Below are positions 47,670 to 57,273 of a stretch of 64,000 nt of DNA, one piece after another. Positions within the stretch are counted from its first letter, which is position 1; every line of letters starts with the position of its first letter. Under the pieces are notes generated by a model that did no database searches, had not been told where the DNA came from, and saw nothing but the letters and a program-made list of their open reading frames with translations. The position numbers and the translations under genes are program-made. The DNA comes from Marivita hallyeonensis (lineage in GTDB: Bacteria; Pseudomonadota; Alphaproteobacteria; Rhodobacterales; Rhodobacteraceae): positions 62,001-126,000 of the forward strand of contig NZ_FQXC01000006.1 of the NCBI RefSeq assembly GCF_900129875.1, written 5' to 3'.

Positions 47670-48851
47670 ATGAAGTTCACGCAGAACCTGCTGTTCTGGC
47701 AGGCCACGTGGTTTCTGTTCCTGCAAGACACGCTATCGGCCTCGGAGGCCGTTCTGCTTTACGCGATTTACGACATTGGCGTGACTGTGTTCGAAGTGCC
47801 CTCGGGCTATATGTCCGACCGTATCGGACGGCGGATCACGCTTCTTACGTCCGGCGTGGCGGGATTGGCCGCGATGGTCTGCTTCGCGACAGGAGACAGC
47901 TTTGCCGCCTTTGCGCTGGCGCAGGTGCTGCTTGGTATCTCGATTGCCTTTGCCTCAGGCACCGACAGTTCGCTGCTTTTCGAAACGCTGGCCGCCGAGG
48001 GTCGCGAGGATGAGGTCGAAGTCTTTGAGCTGCGCCTTTGGCGCTTCACCTTCGCTGCATTGATGGTATCCGCCGTCACTGGCGGATTGATGGCCCGCGC
48101 GCTGCCGGTATTGCCCTTCATTCTCAGCGGCGTTGCATTCCTCGCGATGCTTTTCCTCGCCGCCCGCCTGCGTGATGGACCACATACGGTGACCGAGAGC
48201 AACACGGTGCCGTTCACCACAGCCATCGCCGCAGCGTTTCGCAAGCCGGTTCTGCTCTGGCTCTTTGGTTTGAGCGTCGTCATGTACGGCTTCTCTCACG
48301 TGCCTTTCGTCTTCGGTCAGCCCTTCATCCTGCGCGCTTTGGACACTGTTGGCCTGTCAGGGGAGGCGCCGTTGGTTTCGGGCATCGTCACCAGCATCAT
48401 GATGGCGGTGTCGGTCGCGGCATCCTTCGCGGCACCGCAAATCCGGGAACGAATTGGGTTGGCCGCGATCTTGCTTTTGGCCTTTGCCTTGCAGATCACG
48501 CTATGCGTCGTTCTCGCGTTCAACCAAAGCTTGCTGGCCATTGCCATACTGTTCCTGCGCATGGTGCCCGACAGCCTGTCGCGCCCGTTCATTCTGGCCA
48601 CCACGCAGCCGCTTCTGTCCGATGGTGTGCGCGCCACGTACCTTTCGATCCAGAGTTTCGTCGGGCGCATCGCCTTTGCCGGAAGCCTCTGGCTGGCCTC
48701 CCGCAATGTGAGCGATGTGGGCGAGATGCCGGTCGCCGACCTGGGTCGGGTTCTTGCCGCGTATGCGGTGGTCGGGGCGGCAATCTGGGCCGTTCTCTGG
48801 ATCACTGCGCGACGGGTCAATCTCGAGGTTCGTCGAAAGGGCACCGCATGA
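47670..48851 (+). CDS. MFS transporter
   Basis: 393-aa membrane protein with about twelve helices. FEVPSGYMSDRIGRRITLL is the MFS motif A between helices 2 and 3. Opening MKFTQNLLFWQATWFLFLQ. Substrate unknown. Overlaps the Dabb gene by four bases. Confidence 0.88.
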   Translation: MKFTQNLLFWQATWFLFLQDTLSASEAVLLYAIYDIGVTVFEVPSGYMSDRIGRRITLLTSGVAGLAAMVCFATGDSFAAFALAQVLLGISIAFASGTDSSLLFETLAAEGREDEVEVFELRLWRFTFAALMVSAVTGGLMARALPVLPFILSGVAFLAMLFLAARLRDGPHTVTESNTVPFTTAIAAAFRKPVLLWLFGLSVVMYGFSHVPFVFGQPFILRALDTVGLSGEAPLVSGIVTSIMMAVSVAASFAAPQIRERIGLAAILLLAFALQITLCVVLAFNQSLLAIAILFLRMVPDSLSRPFILATTQPLLSDGVRATYLSIQSFVGRIAFAGSLWLASRNVSDVGEMPVADLGRVLAAYAVVGAAIWAVLWITARRVNLEVRRKGTA

Positions 48852-49168
48852 TCCTGCACTGTGTCTTCTGCACCTTCCGGCCTGATGTGCCGTCAGAGAA
48901 AAGACGTCAAATCCTGTCAGACCTCGCCGCGTTCAGCCGAACGCTCAATGGAGTGCTTGGTTTTGATCACGGTCCCAACCGCGATTTCGAAGGGAAGTCC
49001 CCGCAGGTGACAGATGGCTTTGTGATCCGGTTCTCGGAGACAGCTGATTTGTCCGCGTATGCAGAACACCCGACGCACAAAGCGCTGGGACAAAGGCTGT
49101 GTGACCTTTGCGTCGGCGGTGCGGACGGGATCATGGTCGTCGATCTGGAATGTGACGGCGCAGCGTGA
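48848..49168 (+). CDS. Dabb-family stress-responsive protein
   Basis: 106 aa, dimeric alpha/beta-barrel fold. LHCVFCTFRPDVPSEKRRQI and HPTHKALGQRLCDLC match Dabb proteins. Coupled to the MFS gene by ATGA. Biochemical role not established. Confidence 0.87.
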   Translation: MILHCVFCTFRPDVPSEKRRQILSDLAAFSRTLNGVLGFDHGPNRDFEGKSPQVTDGFVIRFSETADLSAYAEHPTHKALGQRLCDLCVGGADGIMVVDLECDGAA

Positions 49169-49230
49169 TCCATCCGATCCTTCCACGCGGTATAACGGTT
49201 CGAACAATTCTTCTGGGGTGAAGCCGAAAC

Positions 49231-49770
49231 ATGGAAATCCGGAAATCGCCACAAGGCCGTTACGCAGACCTTGTCCGTTTGTTCGAAGACACGTTCACGG
49301 CGTCCGAAGGCCCGGACGAAGGCACGCTCATTGGTGGCTTGGCAAATGCGCTGCTTGAAGAAACCTCAGCCGATGACATCCGCGTCTTTGTCGCCCAGGA
49401 CACGAGGACGCTGATGGGCTGCGCCATCTTCACACGCATCCACTACCCGGAAGACGCACGCACGGTTTTCATCTTGTCCCCCATGGCCGTTGCGACAGAA
49501 TTCCAAGGCCAAGGCGTCGGAACGACCCTGTTGACCGAAGCCCTTAAATCCCTGCGCAATGAAGGGGTCGATGTCGCGATCACCTATGGCGATCCCGCCT
49601 ACTATGCGCGGGTCGGTTTCGAGCCGATCTCAGAAGATGTTGCGAAAGCACCTGCGCCCCTCAGGATGCCGCAAGGCTGGATCGCTCAGTCACTGAGCGA
49701 CGACGCGCTGTCACCACTGAAAGGCGCACCGGTCTGCGTATCCGCCCTGGACCGGCCTGACATTTGGTGA
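49231..49770 (+). CDS. GNAT-family N-acetyltransferase
   Basis: 179 aa. LSPMAVATEFQGQGVGTTLLTEAL holds the acetyl-CoA motif (Q/RxxGxG/A) and the VDVAITYGDPAYYARVGF segment is the last GNAT strand-helix, as in YhbS-like acetyltransferases. Substrate unknown. A strong terminator follows. Confidence 0.9.
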   Translation: MEIRKSPQGRYADLVRLFEDTFTASEGPDEGTLIGGLANALLEETSADDIRVFVAQDTRTLMGCAIFTRIHYPEDARTVFILSPMAVATEFQGQGVGTTLLTEALKSLRNEGVDVAITYGDPAYYARVGFEPISEDVAKAPAPLRMPQGWIAQSLSDDALSPLKGAPVCVSALDRPDIW

Positions 49771-49798
49771 GGATCGCGTTGCACTGTCACGAAGAAAA

Positions 49799-49828
49799 AA
49801 GGGACGGTCGAACCGTCCCTTCATTTTG
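49799..49828 (+). terminator. Intrinsic terminator after the GNAT gene
   Basis: AAGGGACGGT / ACCGTCCCTT stem of 10 bp with a CGA loop followed by CATTTTG, 28 bases after the stop. It lies between convergent genes and could serve gcrA in the other direction as well. Confidence 0.85.
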
Positions 49829-49871
49829 CTTCCTCAACAGGTCGGTCATCCGACCTGGAACGGAAAAGTGT

Positions 49872-50444
49872 TTACCGACGCCGGTCGCGGCGCGAGCTCA
49901 TCGGTTGGAACGCGACGCCGACATGGGCCTCGCAATACGGCTTGCCCTGTTGAACAGGGAGGCCGCAGAACCAGAAATTCTCCGTCGCCGGGTCACCCAC
50001 GGGCCACTTGCACGTGCGTTCCGTCAGTTCCATGAGCGACAGCTTCTTCGCCTTTTTCTCGACCGCGTTCACCTTGGCGAGCGCTTCGGGGCTGATTTCG
50101 TTCGCCGACGGCTGCGGCGGCAGGGGTTGTCCGGCTGGAATGATCTGCTTGCGCGGGCTGGGCGGCGGCGTGGCCGATTTCGTTTCCATCACAACCTCGG
50201 GCTTTGCCGGTTTGGACGGGGCCGACTTTGGCGCGGCCTTTGGTTTTGCTTCGGCCTTGGCAGGTTTCGTATCAGCTTTGGCGGCGCCACCGGCACCAGC
50301 GCGGTTCGACAGACCCAGACGATGCACCTTGCCGATCACCGCGTTGCGCGTGACGCCACCCAATTCCTTGGCGATCTGGCTCGCGGACTGGCCCTCGCCC
50401 CACATCTTCTTCAGCAATTCAACGCGTTCATCGGTCCAGGACAT
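49872..50444 (-). CDS. gcrA: GcrA cell cycle regulator
   Basis: 190 aa. The conserved N-terminus SWTDERVELLKKMWGEGQSA with QIAKELGGVTRNAVIGKVHRLGL is the GcrA DNA-binding domain; the C-terminal CKWPVGDPATENFWFCG and YCEAH segments bind sigma70. A low-complexity Lys/Ala/Pro linker (60-120) joins them. In Caulobacter GcrA controls genes with CcrM-methylated GANTC sites. Confidence 0.97.
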   Translation of the reverse strand: MSWTDERVELLKKMWGEGQSASQIAKELGGVTRNAVIGKVHRLGLSNRAGAGGAAKADTKPAKAEAKPKAAPKSAPSKPAKPEVVMETKSATPPPSPRKQIIPAGQPLPPQPSANEISPEALAKVNAVEKKAKKLSLMELTERTCKWPVGDPATENFWFCGLPVQQGKPYCEAHVGVAFQPMSSRRDRRR

Positions 50445-50564
50445 CTCGGCCCTCCATCAAAAAGAGCGGCCGTTTGCGTTGGCCGCCCGTAAGCTCTAAG
50501 TCGTCCTTTATTCTAATCATGCGCGGACGAGATACAACCCGCGCAGAGACAGGAGAGTGCAGCA

Positions 50565-51374
50565 ATGCAGGCTGAGGGGCAATCAATCACGCATGAGCGT
50601 CGCTTTGGACGCGTGAACTGGCTGGGCCTTTACACGCTGGCCCAACGCGAAATCCAGCGGTTCCTGAACGTCTGGACCCAGACGCTTCTTGCTCCTCTGG
50701 TCACCGCCGGGCTGTTTCTTGTCATTTTCACCATCGCGATTGGTTCTCGGCGCGGCGATGTCATGGGTGTGGATTTCACGACCTTTCTCGCTCCGGGTAT
50801 CCTGATGATGACCGTGATCCAGAACGCCTTTGCCAACACGTCGTCTTCAATCGTCATCTCAAAGGTGCAGGGCAACATCGTCGACACGCTGATGCCGCCG
50901 CTCTCGGCGGGAGAGCTGGTGCTGGGCTATCTGGCCGGTGGCATCGCGCGGGGGCTCTTTGTTGCTGTGGCGATTGCCGTTGCGCTTTGGCTGTTTCTTG
51001 ACATCGTCCCACAGCATCCGCTGACCGCGCTTTTCTTCGTTATCATCGGCGCGGCGCTTTTGTCGGGGATCGGCATGGTTGCGGGCGTGTTTGCCGAGAA
51101 GTTCGATCAGATGGCCGCGATCACCAACTTCATCGTCACGCCGCTCGCTTTCCTCTCCGGTACGTTCTACTCGGTCGAGGCATTGCCACCGCTTCTGAAC
51201 GACATCACCCACCTCAACCCGATCTTCTACCTGATTGACGGCGTGCGTTGGGGGATGATCGGTGTGTCAGACAGCAGCCCGCTGCTTGGTGCCACGGTGG
51301 CCGTGGTAGCAACCGTGGCCGTCAATCTCGTCGCGTGGCAATTCTTCCGAACAGGATACCGCCTGAAAGCCTAG
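50565..51374 (+). CDS. ABC-2 type transporter permease
   Basis: 269-aa membrane protein with about six helices. FLAPGILMMTVIQNAFANTSS and FLSGTFYSVEALPPLLNDITHLNP are typical of the NodJ/DrrB/YadH exporter permease group. AGGAGAG precedes the ATG. No ATPase gene is adjacent; its partner must be encoded elsewhere. Ends four bases inside the convergent EamA gene. Confidence 0.9.
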   Translation: MQAEGQSITHERRFGRVNWLGLYTLAQREIQRFLNVWTQTLLAPLVTAGLFLVIFTIAIGSRRGDVMGVDFTTFLAPGILMMTVIQNAFANTSSSIVISKVQGNIVDTLMPPLSAGELVLGYLAGGIARGLFVAVAIAVALWLFLDIVPQHPLTALFFVIIGAALLSGIGMVAGVFAEKFDQMAAITNFIVTPLAFLSGTFYSVEALPPLLNDITHLNPIFYLIDGVRWGMIGVSDSSPLLGATVAVVATVAVNLVAWQFFRTGYRLKA

Positions 51375-52255
51375 GCCGCTTTCAACCGCCCTTCGCGCCA
51401 CATCAGCAAGCCCGCCCCGCACAGGATGATCAACGTGCCGATGGTCGACACGCTGTCCGGCCGTACGCCAAACACGATGAAGTCGTACAGCGCCGCAAAG
51501 ATCAGCGTGGCATAGAAAAAGGGTCCGACAAAACTGGCGTCGGCACGGGCGATGGCATTGATGAAACAGGCCTGTGCTGCGGCCATCAGGAAGCCAATTC
51601 CCGCCAGCGCGACCCATTGCTGTGGCGTCGGCGCAATCCACACCCAAAGCGCCGCGATTGACGCAATTCCGACGCCAATGACGTTGTTGGTAAGCAGGAT
51701 CTGCATCGGACCTTCACGCCCGGTCAGTCGCTTGATCACGATGATCTCGAACCCAAGCGCAATCGCCGCGCCAAGGGCCAGCAAAGCCGCCGGTTGGAAG
51801 GCTTCCGGTGTCGGGCGCAAGAGAATCAACGCACCCGCCAACGCAATCGCCGCCGCACCAAGTCGGACCGGTCCGACACGTTCCTTGAGCAGGGGAATGG
51901 CCAGCAACATGCCAATGACGGGATTGAGAAAACTGATCGCCGTGGCGTCCGACAGCGGAATGAATGCAGCCGCCGCGAACATGAGCGTGACGCCTCCCCA
52001 GCCGCAAAAGACGCGCAGGGTATGGGTTTTCCAGGCGATTTCGGTGAATTGAAGGCGAAGGGCCAAGGCTGCTGTCGCAAAGGCCAGAAGCGCGAAGATG
52101 AACCGCCCTTGGCTGATCTGAAAGGGATGGAGCGCTGGGCCCAACGCGTCCGTGCCGAGCATCTTGGCCAGAAGCGTCGTTCCCGCGACGAAGCCGGAGG
52201 CCAGAAGGGTCAAACAGGCGGCAAGAACCGGATTTTGGGCGCGGGGAACGAACAT
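51371..52255 (-). CDS. EamA/DMT-family transporter
   Basis: 294 aa, about ten helices. AAAFIPLSDATAISFLNPVIGMLLAIPLLKERV, in parts, is the conserved first-repeat end of the RhaT/SAM-like exporters. Third EamA protein in this window; substrate unknown. Confidence 0.9.
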   Translation of the reverse strand: MFVPRAQNPVLAACLTLLASGFVAGTTLLAKMLGTDALGPALHPFQISQGRFIFALLAFATAALALRLQFTEIAWKTHTLRVFCGWGGVTLMFAAAAFIPLSDATAISFLNPVIGMLLAIPLLKERVGPVRLGAAAIALAGALILLRPTPEAFQPAALLALGAAIALGFEIIVIKRLTGREGPMQILLTNNVIGVGIASIAALWVWIAPTPQQWVALAGIGFLMAAAQACFINAIARADASFVGPFFYATLIFAALYDFIVFGVRPDSVSTIGTLIILCGAGLLMWREGRLKAA

Positions 52256-52290
52256 GCCGCTCCAATGCGCGGCTTTTGACTAGCTGGCAA

Positions 52291-52986
52291 TCATTGGTTT
52301 TGTGTCGGCACAATTTGTTGAACGACACCCACACCGATCAGGTAGACGGATGTTGCGATCAAACCCCAATGCGCCCAGCTTTCGGGGTGAAAATCGACCC
52401 ACGCCGCCCAGCCCGCGAAAAATGTCCAGGCCAGCGCAACGGGCAACGAGATATTCCGCCAGCGTTCTGTGCGTACGGGGTGTATGAACTTCAGCGGCAG
52501 GAACATCGCGATGGCAAGAATCGCCACCAGCGCAAGCGACACCCAGAAATTCGGCTCGATCGCAAAGAGCACGAGAACCACCATGTTCCAGCAGCCCGGA
52601 AAGCCGTGGAACGAGTTGTCGTCGGTCTTCATCCGCGTATCGGCGAAATACATCGCACTGGCAAAGGTGATGATGATGATCGCGAACCACCCCGTCCAAC
52701 CTGGAAGCAGCCCGGACTGGAAGAGCGCGAATGCCGGAATGAAGACGTAGGTCAGATAGTCGATGATCAGGTCAAGCAGCACCCCATCGAAACGCGGCGC
52801 GTTGGCCTTTACGTGGTACTTTCGCGCCAGTGGCCCGTCGATGCCATCCACCGCGAAAGCGACGACCAGCCAGAGAAACATGATCGACCATTTTTCCTGC
52901 GCGGCGGCCAGTAGGGCCAACATTGCAAAAACCGCCCCTGAGGCGGTCAGCAAATGAACAAACAGGGCACGGGACTGGTCGGTCAT
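52291..52986 (-). CDS. pcs: Phosphatidylcholine synthase
   Basis: 231-aa inner-membrane CDP-alcohol phosphatidyltransferase that joins CDP-diacylglycerol to choline. The family motif is DGIDGPLAR followed by DGVLLDLIIDY, with the longer spacing seen in bacterial Pcs. NSFHGFPGCWNMV and FIHPVR are Pcs-like. Start at 52986 gives MTDQSRALFVHLLTASG. Consistent with phosphatidylcholine-containing alphaproteobacterial membranes. Confidence 0.93.
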   Translation of the reverse strand: MTDQSRALFVHLLTASGAVFAMLALLAAAQEKWSIMFLWLVVAFAVDGIDGPLARKYHVKANAPRFDGVLLDLIIDYLTYVFIPAFALFQSGLLPGWTGWFAIIIITFASAMYFADTRMKTDDNSFHGFPGCWNMVVLVLFAIEPNFWVSLALVAILAIAMFLPLKFIHPVRTERWRNISLPVALAWTFFAGWAAWVDFHPESWAHWGLIATSVYLIGVGVVQQIVPTQNQ

Positions 52987-53133
52987 TGGGCGGTTGTGAC
53001 CGAATTGCGAAATGGGCGCAATCGGAGGGCGATCAATTTCCCAAAGCCGCACTGGGTGCGTTGCGTCTGCGCACAAGCGATGGGCGCAGCGTCAATGCAC
53101 TGCGCTGATTGCGTTGGCAAAACTCAAAGCCTC

Positions 53134-53661
53134 TCAGGACAGGCGGATGTCAAAAAATGTGGAGGCAGGGCTCGGCGTCTCTTGTAGAACGCGCAAAGCG
53201 TTGGTCGCAGGATCAGCAGTACCGTCCAGTTCTAGGTCATAGTGCAAGCCACGATGGATCGTCTGGCCGTCGCGCAGCGCGCTTCCATCGGCGCGATCAT
53301 CTCGCTCTGCTTCGCGTCGCGTCAGCACGTCTACCGGTGTCTGGAGGCCCACAAACAGGACGCTATGACCGGCAAGAAGCCTCTGCAGTTCGGTATGCCA
53401 GCCTTCGGTGTCGAGGATATGCTCGATGATGAGATCGAAGCCTGCGGCGGCAAAGGTGGCGAATGTCTGATGTAGAGCTTTGAACGCGGTCGCGCGGCGC
53501 GCGGGCCAGTCGGCATAGGCACCAGGCAGAAGCGCACCACTGTCCCGAAACATGTCGAACGACAGGTGAGCCCAAGGTTCGTGAGAGACCTCCCGGATTG
53601 CCCGCGCTAACGTGGACTTTCCGCTGCTTGACGCACCATGCAGAAACAGAATGCGGCTCAT
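53134..53661 (-). CDS. Chloramphenicol phosphotransferase-like (CPT) kinase
   Basis: 175 aa. P-loop LFLHGASSSGKSTLARAI and SFDMFRDSGALLP match CPT-like kinases; HYDLELDGTADP is a late family motif. These are broad small-molecule kinases, and drug resistance should not be assumed. Overlaps mtaB by four bases. Confidence 0.87.
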   Translation of the reverse strand: MSRILFLHGASSSGKSTLARAIREVSHEPWAHLSFDMFRDSGALLPGAYADWPARRATAFKALHQTFATFAAAGFDLIIEHILDTEGWHTELQRLLAGHSVLFVGLQTPVDVLTRREAERDDRADGSALRDGQTIHRGLHYDLELDGTADPATNALRVLQETPSPASTFFDIRLS

Positions 53662-54911
53662 GCGACGAGGCGCTCACCGTCATTGCCCGTGATCGTTGTG
53701 GGAACAATCTCTCCAACCGGCTGCGGTGTGCTGAACCGTACCTCGGTAAACTGCTCGGTCCGGCCCATGTCAGGCGCTTCCATGAGAACACTATGCGCGC
53801 GTCCGGTCTGCGCGGCCAGATGCTGTCTCACCGCTTGCGCACCGGCATCACGCAGCCGCGCGGCGCGGTCCTTGATCGCGCGCCCGTCCACCTGCGGCAT
53901 CCGCGCCGCGGGCGTGCCTTGGCGGGGCGAGTAGGGGAAGACGTGCAACCATGTCAGATGGCATTCACGCACGAGCCTGAGCGAATTCTCGAAATGCGTT
54001 TCGGTCTCGGTTGGGAACCCGGCAATGATATCCGCACCAAATGTCATCTCGGGCCGCAATCGGCGCGCCTCTTCGGCAAAGCGGATCGCATCATCGCGCA
54101 AATGCCGCCGCTTCATGCGCTTGAGGATGAGGTCATCGCCATGCTGCAGGCTGAGGTGCAGATGCGGCATCAGACGCGGTTCGGTTGCGATGGCCTGCAT
54201 GAGGTTCTCGTCGACCTCGATCGAGTCGATGGAACTGATCCGAAGGCGGGGCAGGTCCGGCACGAGCTTGAGGATGCGCATGACAAGATCGCCCAGCTTC
54301 GGTTGTGCCGGCAGGTCCGCACCCCAGCTTGTCAGGTCTACTCCCGTAAGGACGACCTCGTTGAAGCCCTTGTCCACCAAACGCTTGATCTGATCCACGA
54401 TCACGCCCGCAGGCACCGACCGCGAATTACCGCGGCCGTAGGGGATGATGCAAAACGTGCAGCGATGGTCGCAGCCGTTCTGGACCTGCACATAGGCGCG
54501 GGACCGGGTACCGAAGCCATCGATGAGGTGCTGCGCGGTCTCGGTCACCGACATGATGTCGTTGACCTGCACAGCTTCAGTCTGGCCGATGAAATCCGCG
54601 GCAAGCCCGGTCCAGGTGTCGGGTGTCATCTTCTCGGTATTGCCGATGACCGCATCCACCTCGTCCATCCGGGCAAAAGTCTCCGGCTCCGTCTGCGCGG
54701 CACAACCGGTGACGATCACCTTCGCGTCCGGGTTCTCGCGCCTCAGCTTGCGGATCTCCTGCCGTGCCTTGCGCACTGCTTCCGCCGTCACGGCGCATGT
54801 GTTGACGACAACGGCGTTGCTCAAACCCGCCTGCGCAGCCAGGTCCTTCATCGCCTCGGTCTCATAGGCATTCAGACGACAGCCGAGCGTGGTGAATTTC
54901 GGCGCACTCAT
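53658..54911 (-). CDS. mtaB: tRNA t6A37 methylthiotransferase MtaB
   Basis: 417 aa. UPF0004 domain ([20 protein letters not shown]), radical-SAM [19 protein letters not shown] and TRAM-like C-terminus. It converts t6A to ms2t6A at position 37 of ANN-decoding tRNAs. Sits between dapF and the CPT gene with four-base overlaps; tRNA-Lys, a substrate of this enzyme, happens to lie nearby. Confidence 0.95.
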   Translation of the reverse strand: MSAPKFTTLGCRLNAYETEAMKDLAAQAGLSNAVVVNTCAVTAEAVRKARQEIRKLRRENPDAKVIVTGCAAQTEPETFARMDEVDAVIGNTEKMTPDTWTGLAADFIGQTEAVQVNDIMSVTETAQHLIDGFGTRSRAYVQVQNGCDHRCTFCIIPYGRGNSRSVPAGVIVDQIKRLVDKGFNEVVLTGVDLTSWGADLPAQPKLGDLVMRILKLVPDLPRLRISSIDSIEVDENLMQAIATEPRLMPHLHLSLQHGDDLILKRMKRRHLRDDAIRFAEEARRLRPEMTFGADIIAGFPTETETHFENSLRLVRECHLTWLHVFPYSPRQGTPAARMPQVDGRAIKDRAARLRDAGAQAVRQHLAAQTGRAHSVLMEAPDMGRTEQFTEVRFSTPQPVGEIVPTTITGNDGERLVA

Positions 54912-55747
54912 CGCAACGCCTCCAACCAGTCCGATATAAGCACGCCGCTGAACACATGCGCCGTCGGTCCCGTCATCCAGACGCCATCGTCGCGCCAGTC
55001 GATGTCTATTCGCCCACCATCAAGGTCGATGGTCACACTGCGCCCGGTCAAGCCGCGCCGCGCCGCCGCCACGGCAGTGGCGCAGGACGACGAGCCGGAG
55101 GCCAAGGTGACGCCCACACCCCGTTCCCACACACGCATTCGCAGATGGTTTTCGCCAACCACGGTTGCGAATTGAACATTTGTACGTTCGGGATAAAGCG
55201 GGTGATGTTCGATCTCAGCACCGCGCGTTGCAAGGTCTACCGCTTCCGCGTCGTTCACGAAAAACGTGCAATGTGGGTTGCCCATACCCGTCGCCGTCGG
55301 AGCGCCGTCGATAGGGAGTTCCAACGTGTCCATCGCGCGCGCCAAAGGCACGTCTCGCCAGTCAAGCTGCGGTTGACCCATGTTCACAGCTGTCAAACCG
55401 TTGCCCCTGTCCTGCGCTGCCAAAACACCGCGCTCTGTGCGCAGAGTCACCTCGGATGCGCCGGACTCCGCCATCAGATGTCGCGCGATACAGCGGGTGG
55501 CATTACCGCACGCGCCAGCGGTCGAGCCATCGGAATTGTAAAACACTAGCGCGGCATCGGCGCCGTTTTCATCCCTTTCGATCACCGCCAACTGATCGAA
55601 TCCCACGCCGCGATGCCGGTCGCCCAGAGCCGTTGCCAGTGCGGCCGTCATAACAACCGGTTCGACACGCGCATCCACCACGACAAAATCATTGCCGAGC
55701 CCGTGCATCTTCATGAAGGCTATACCGGTTGCGCGCTGGTCCATCAT
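54908..55747 (-). CDS. dapF: Diaminopimelate epimerase
   Basis: 279 aa. It interconverts LL- and meso-diaminopimelate for lysine and peptidoglycan. [17 protein letters not shown] opens the enzyme; the two catalytic cysteines are in [13 protein letters not shown] and [10 protein letters not shown]. Start taken at the first of two adjacent ATGs (55747, 55744). Overlaps mtaB by four bases. Confidence 0.96.
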   Translation of the reverse strand: MMDQRATGIAFMKMHGLGNDFVVVDARVEPVVMTAALATALGDRHRGVGFDQLAVIERDENGADAALVFYNSDGSTAGACGNATRCIARHLMAESGASEVTLRTERGVLAAQDRGNGLTAVNMGQPQLDWRDVPLARAMDTLELPIDGAPTATGMGNPHCTFFVNDAEAVDLATRGAEIEHHPLYPERTNVQFATVVGENHLRMRVWERGVGVTLASGSSSCATAVAAARRGLTGRSVTIDLDGGRIDIDWRDDGVWMTGPTAHVFSGVLISDWLEALR

Positions 55748-55847
55748 CCGCGCGCATATACGCCTCTTCGAATTGTCTTTCCAGTACACGCCTCGACACG
55801 CAGCGCGTAATTCCCTGACGACACGTCCCATTATGGCATTTGGGGGG

Positions 55848-55876
55848 TTGACCCTTACTCGCCCACTTTCTAAGTA
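55848..55876 (+). promoter_or_regulatory. Promoter of tRNA-Lys
   Basis: TTGACC and TAAGTA with 17-base spacing, placed so that transcription would start about four bases before the tRNA. Confidence 0.7.
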
Positions 55877-55886
55877 CGCCGCCAGT

Positions 55887-55964
55887 GGGCCGTTAGCTCA
55901 GTTGGTAGAGCAACTGACTTTTAATCAGTGGGTCGTAGGTTCGAATCCTACACGGCTCACCACT
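55887..55964 (+). tRNA. tRNA-Lys (UUU)
   Basis: Full cloverleaf: acceptor GGGCCGT/ACGGCTC, anticodon stem ACTGA/TCAGT with loop CTTTTAA (anticodon TTT), T stem GTAGG/CCTAC with TTCGAAT loop, and encoded CCA. An integrase gene follows directly, so its 3' end is the likely chromosomal attachment site. Confidence 0.98.
55942..55964. other. Probable attL (tRNA 3' end)
   Basis: Integrases of this arrangement usually recombine within the T-arm to acceptor end of the tRNA, leaving it intact and a copy of the 3' end at the far junction. The second copy was not found here and should lie beyond base 64000. The exact core is unknown. Confidence 0.5.
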
Positions 55965-55969
55965 GATCA

Positions 55970-57097
55970 TCAAATTTCCTTTCCCTGCTTGGGGTTGGTG
56001 GCAGAATTGACGAACCTCTTGGGAAGGTTCGCCAAATTGCGCTCGCCATTCAGGCGGGCGACCAGTTCCTCAATCGCGGAATCGGCCATGCCTTCGCGGC
56101 CTGCGGCCTCGGTGTAGCGCTGCACGAGGGCCAGCGTTTTGTGGCCTGTGACCGCGCCGATCTCGTGCGCGGTTGCTCCGGCCTCGGCCAGACGTCGCGC
56201 GCAAGCCTTGCGCAGCCCGTGGGCGGAACACTGAGGCAGCCCGGCCTCTTCGGTCCAACGTCGCATGAGATTGCCCAGACCACCGGCAGAGCGCATCGTG
56301 CCTTTCTGGGTTGCCAGAAAGGGCCGGTCTTTCGGCAACTTGTCCAGAACCTCCGCCAGGTCCGGGTGGATCGGCACGGACACCAGAACACCGCCAGACC
56401 GTTGCGTCTTCTGCCGCCGATACTCGATCTTGCCGCTCCGGACATTCTTCGGCCCAAGCTTGACCGCATCGACACGCGCCGCGCCAGTGTAGAGCATCAG
56501 CGTCACCGCCGTATGCGCCAGCGTGCCGGGCTTGTGGACCTTGAAGAACTGCGCCAGCTCGTCTTCGTCCCACGTATGGAAGCCATCCCCGCCCACCCGG
56601 AAAGGCTTCGTTGCTCGTGCCGGGTTGTCGCCGCGCCAGTCCAGTGTGATCGCGAAATCCATCAACTGGATCAGCCGCTTGCGCAGGTTGTTTGCTGCGG
56701 TGGGTGTCTCGGCCTTCTCTGCGGGGATCGACTGCACATGCCGCCGCTGCATCAATCGCACCGGCTTGTCGCCATGTTCCTCCCGGAACTTCTCGACGAT
56801 CCCGCGATAGACCTTCTGCGTGCTGGGAGAGAGATCGAGGAACTCGGGCGAGCGATACCATAGCGCCACAAGCTGACTGACACTGTAGGGCTTGGTCCGG
56901 TCTGCCCCGATCAGCCCGCGCGTCTTATGCCCATTTACGGCATCCTCATACCGTCGAACGAAATCCTCCGATCCGTAATCGCTCCCCAACTCCGCCGAAA
57001 ACCCACCCTTCCGGAACCGCCAACGCCGCTTCCCGTGCCGGTCGAAATAAGCCGTCGCGCCGGGAAACTGCTTGCGGCGTTTCACGGGCGATCCCAC
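55970..57097 (-). CDS. Tyrosine recombinase/integrase of the tRNA-Lys element
   Basis: 375 aa. N-terminal SAM-like core-binding region (about 75-160) and C-terminal catalytic domain with Arg in TGAARVDAVKL, HGLRKACARRL (His, Arg), GHKTLALVQRY (His and tyrosine nucleophile candidate). It points at tRNA-Lys with five bases between, so it catalyses insertion at that gene. The GTG at 57097 overlaps a small ORF upstream; a second GTG 12 bases later is possible. Confidence 0.94.
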   Translation of the reverse strand: MGSPVKRRKQFPGATAYFDRHGKRRWRFRKGGFSAELGSDYGSEDFVRRYEDAVNGHKTRGLIGADRTKPYSVSQLVALWYRSPEFLDLSPSTQKVYRGIVEKFREEHGDKPVRLMQRRHVQSIPAEKAETPTAANNLRKRLIQLMDFAITLDWRGDNPARATKPFRVGGDGFHTWDEDELAQFFKVHKPGTLAHTAVTLMLYTGAARVDAVKLGPKNVRSGKIEYRRQKTQRSGGVLVSVPIHPDLAEVLDKLPKDRPFLATQKGTMRSAGGLGNLMRRWTEEAGLPQCSAHGLRKACARRLAEAGATAHEIGAVTGHKTLALVQRYTEAAGREGMADSAIEELVARLNGERNLANLPKRFVNSATNPKQGKEI

Positions 57098-57255
57098 GGG
57101 TTGTTGACCTCATCGGTCTGCTTCTCGGTGCTGTAGATCACGACCTTGCCGTCGCGGCTGATCTCGGACCGTACGACCGGAATGCCCGCGTCCCTGTACG
57201 CCTTGAGGTATCGTGTCAATTCGCTCTGCGTCAGCGTCGCGCGGGGCATGGCCAT
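57082..57255 (-). CDS. Small ORF next to the integrase, unknown
   Basis: 57 aa (begins MAMPRATLTQSELTRYLKAY, ends NNPWDRP), overlapping the integrase start by 16 bases. AAGGA stands six bases before its ATG. The length, ribosome site and tight coupling to both the integrase and the excisionase-like gene support a real small gene, perhaps assisting recombination. Function not recognised. Confidence 0.65.
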   Translation of the reverse strand: MAMPRATLTQSELTRYLKAYRDAGIPVVRSEISRDGKVVIYSTEKQTDEVNNPWDRP

Positions 57256-57273
57256 AGGGTGTCCTTCACTCGA

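Noticed and set aside
53134-53661. Chloramphenicol resistance determinant
   Set aside because: The CPT-like fold is shared by many metabolic kinases; the housekeeping dapF-mtaB context gives no support for a resistance role.
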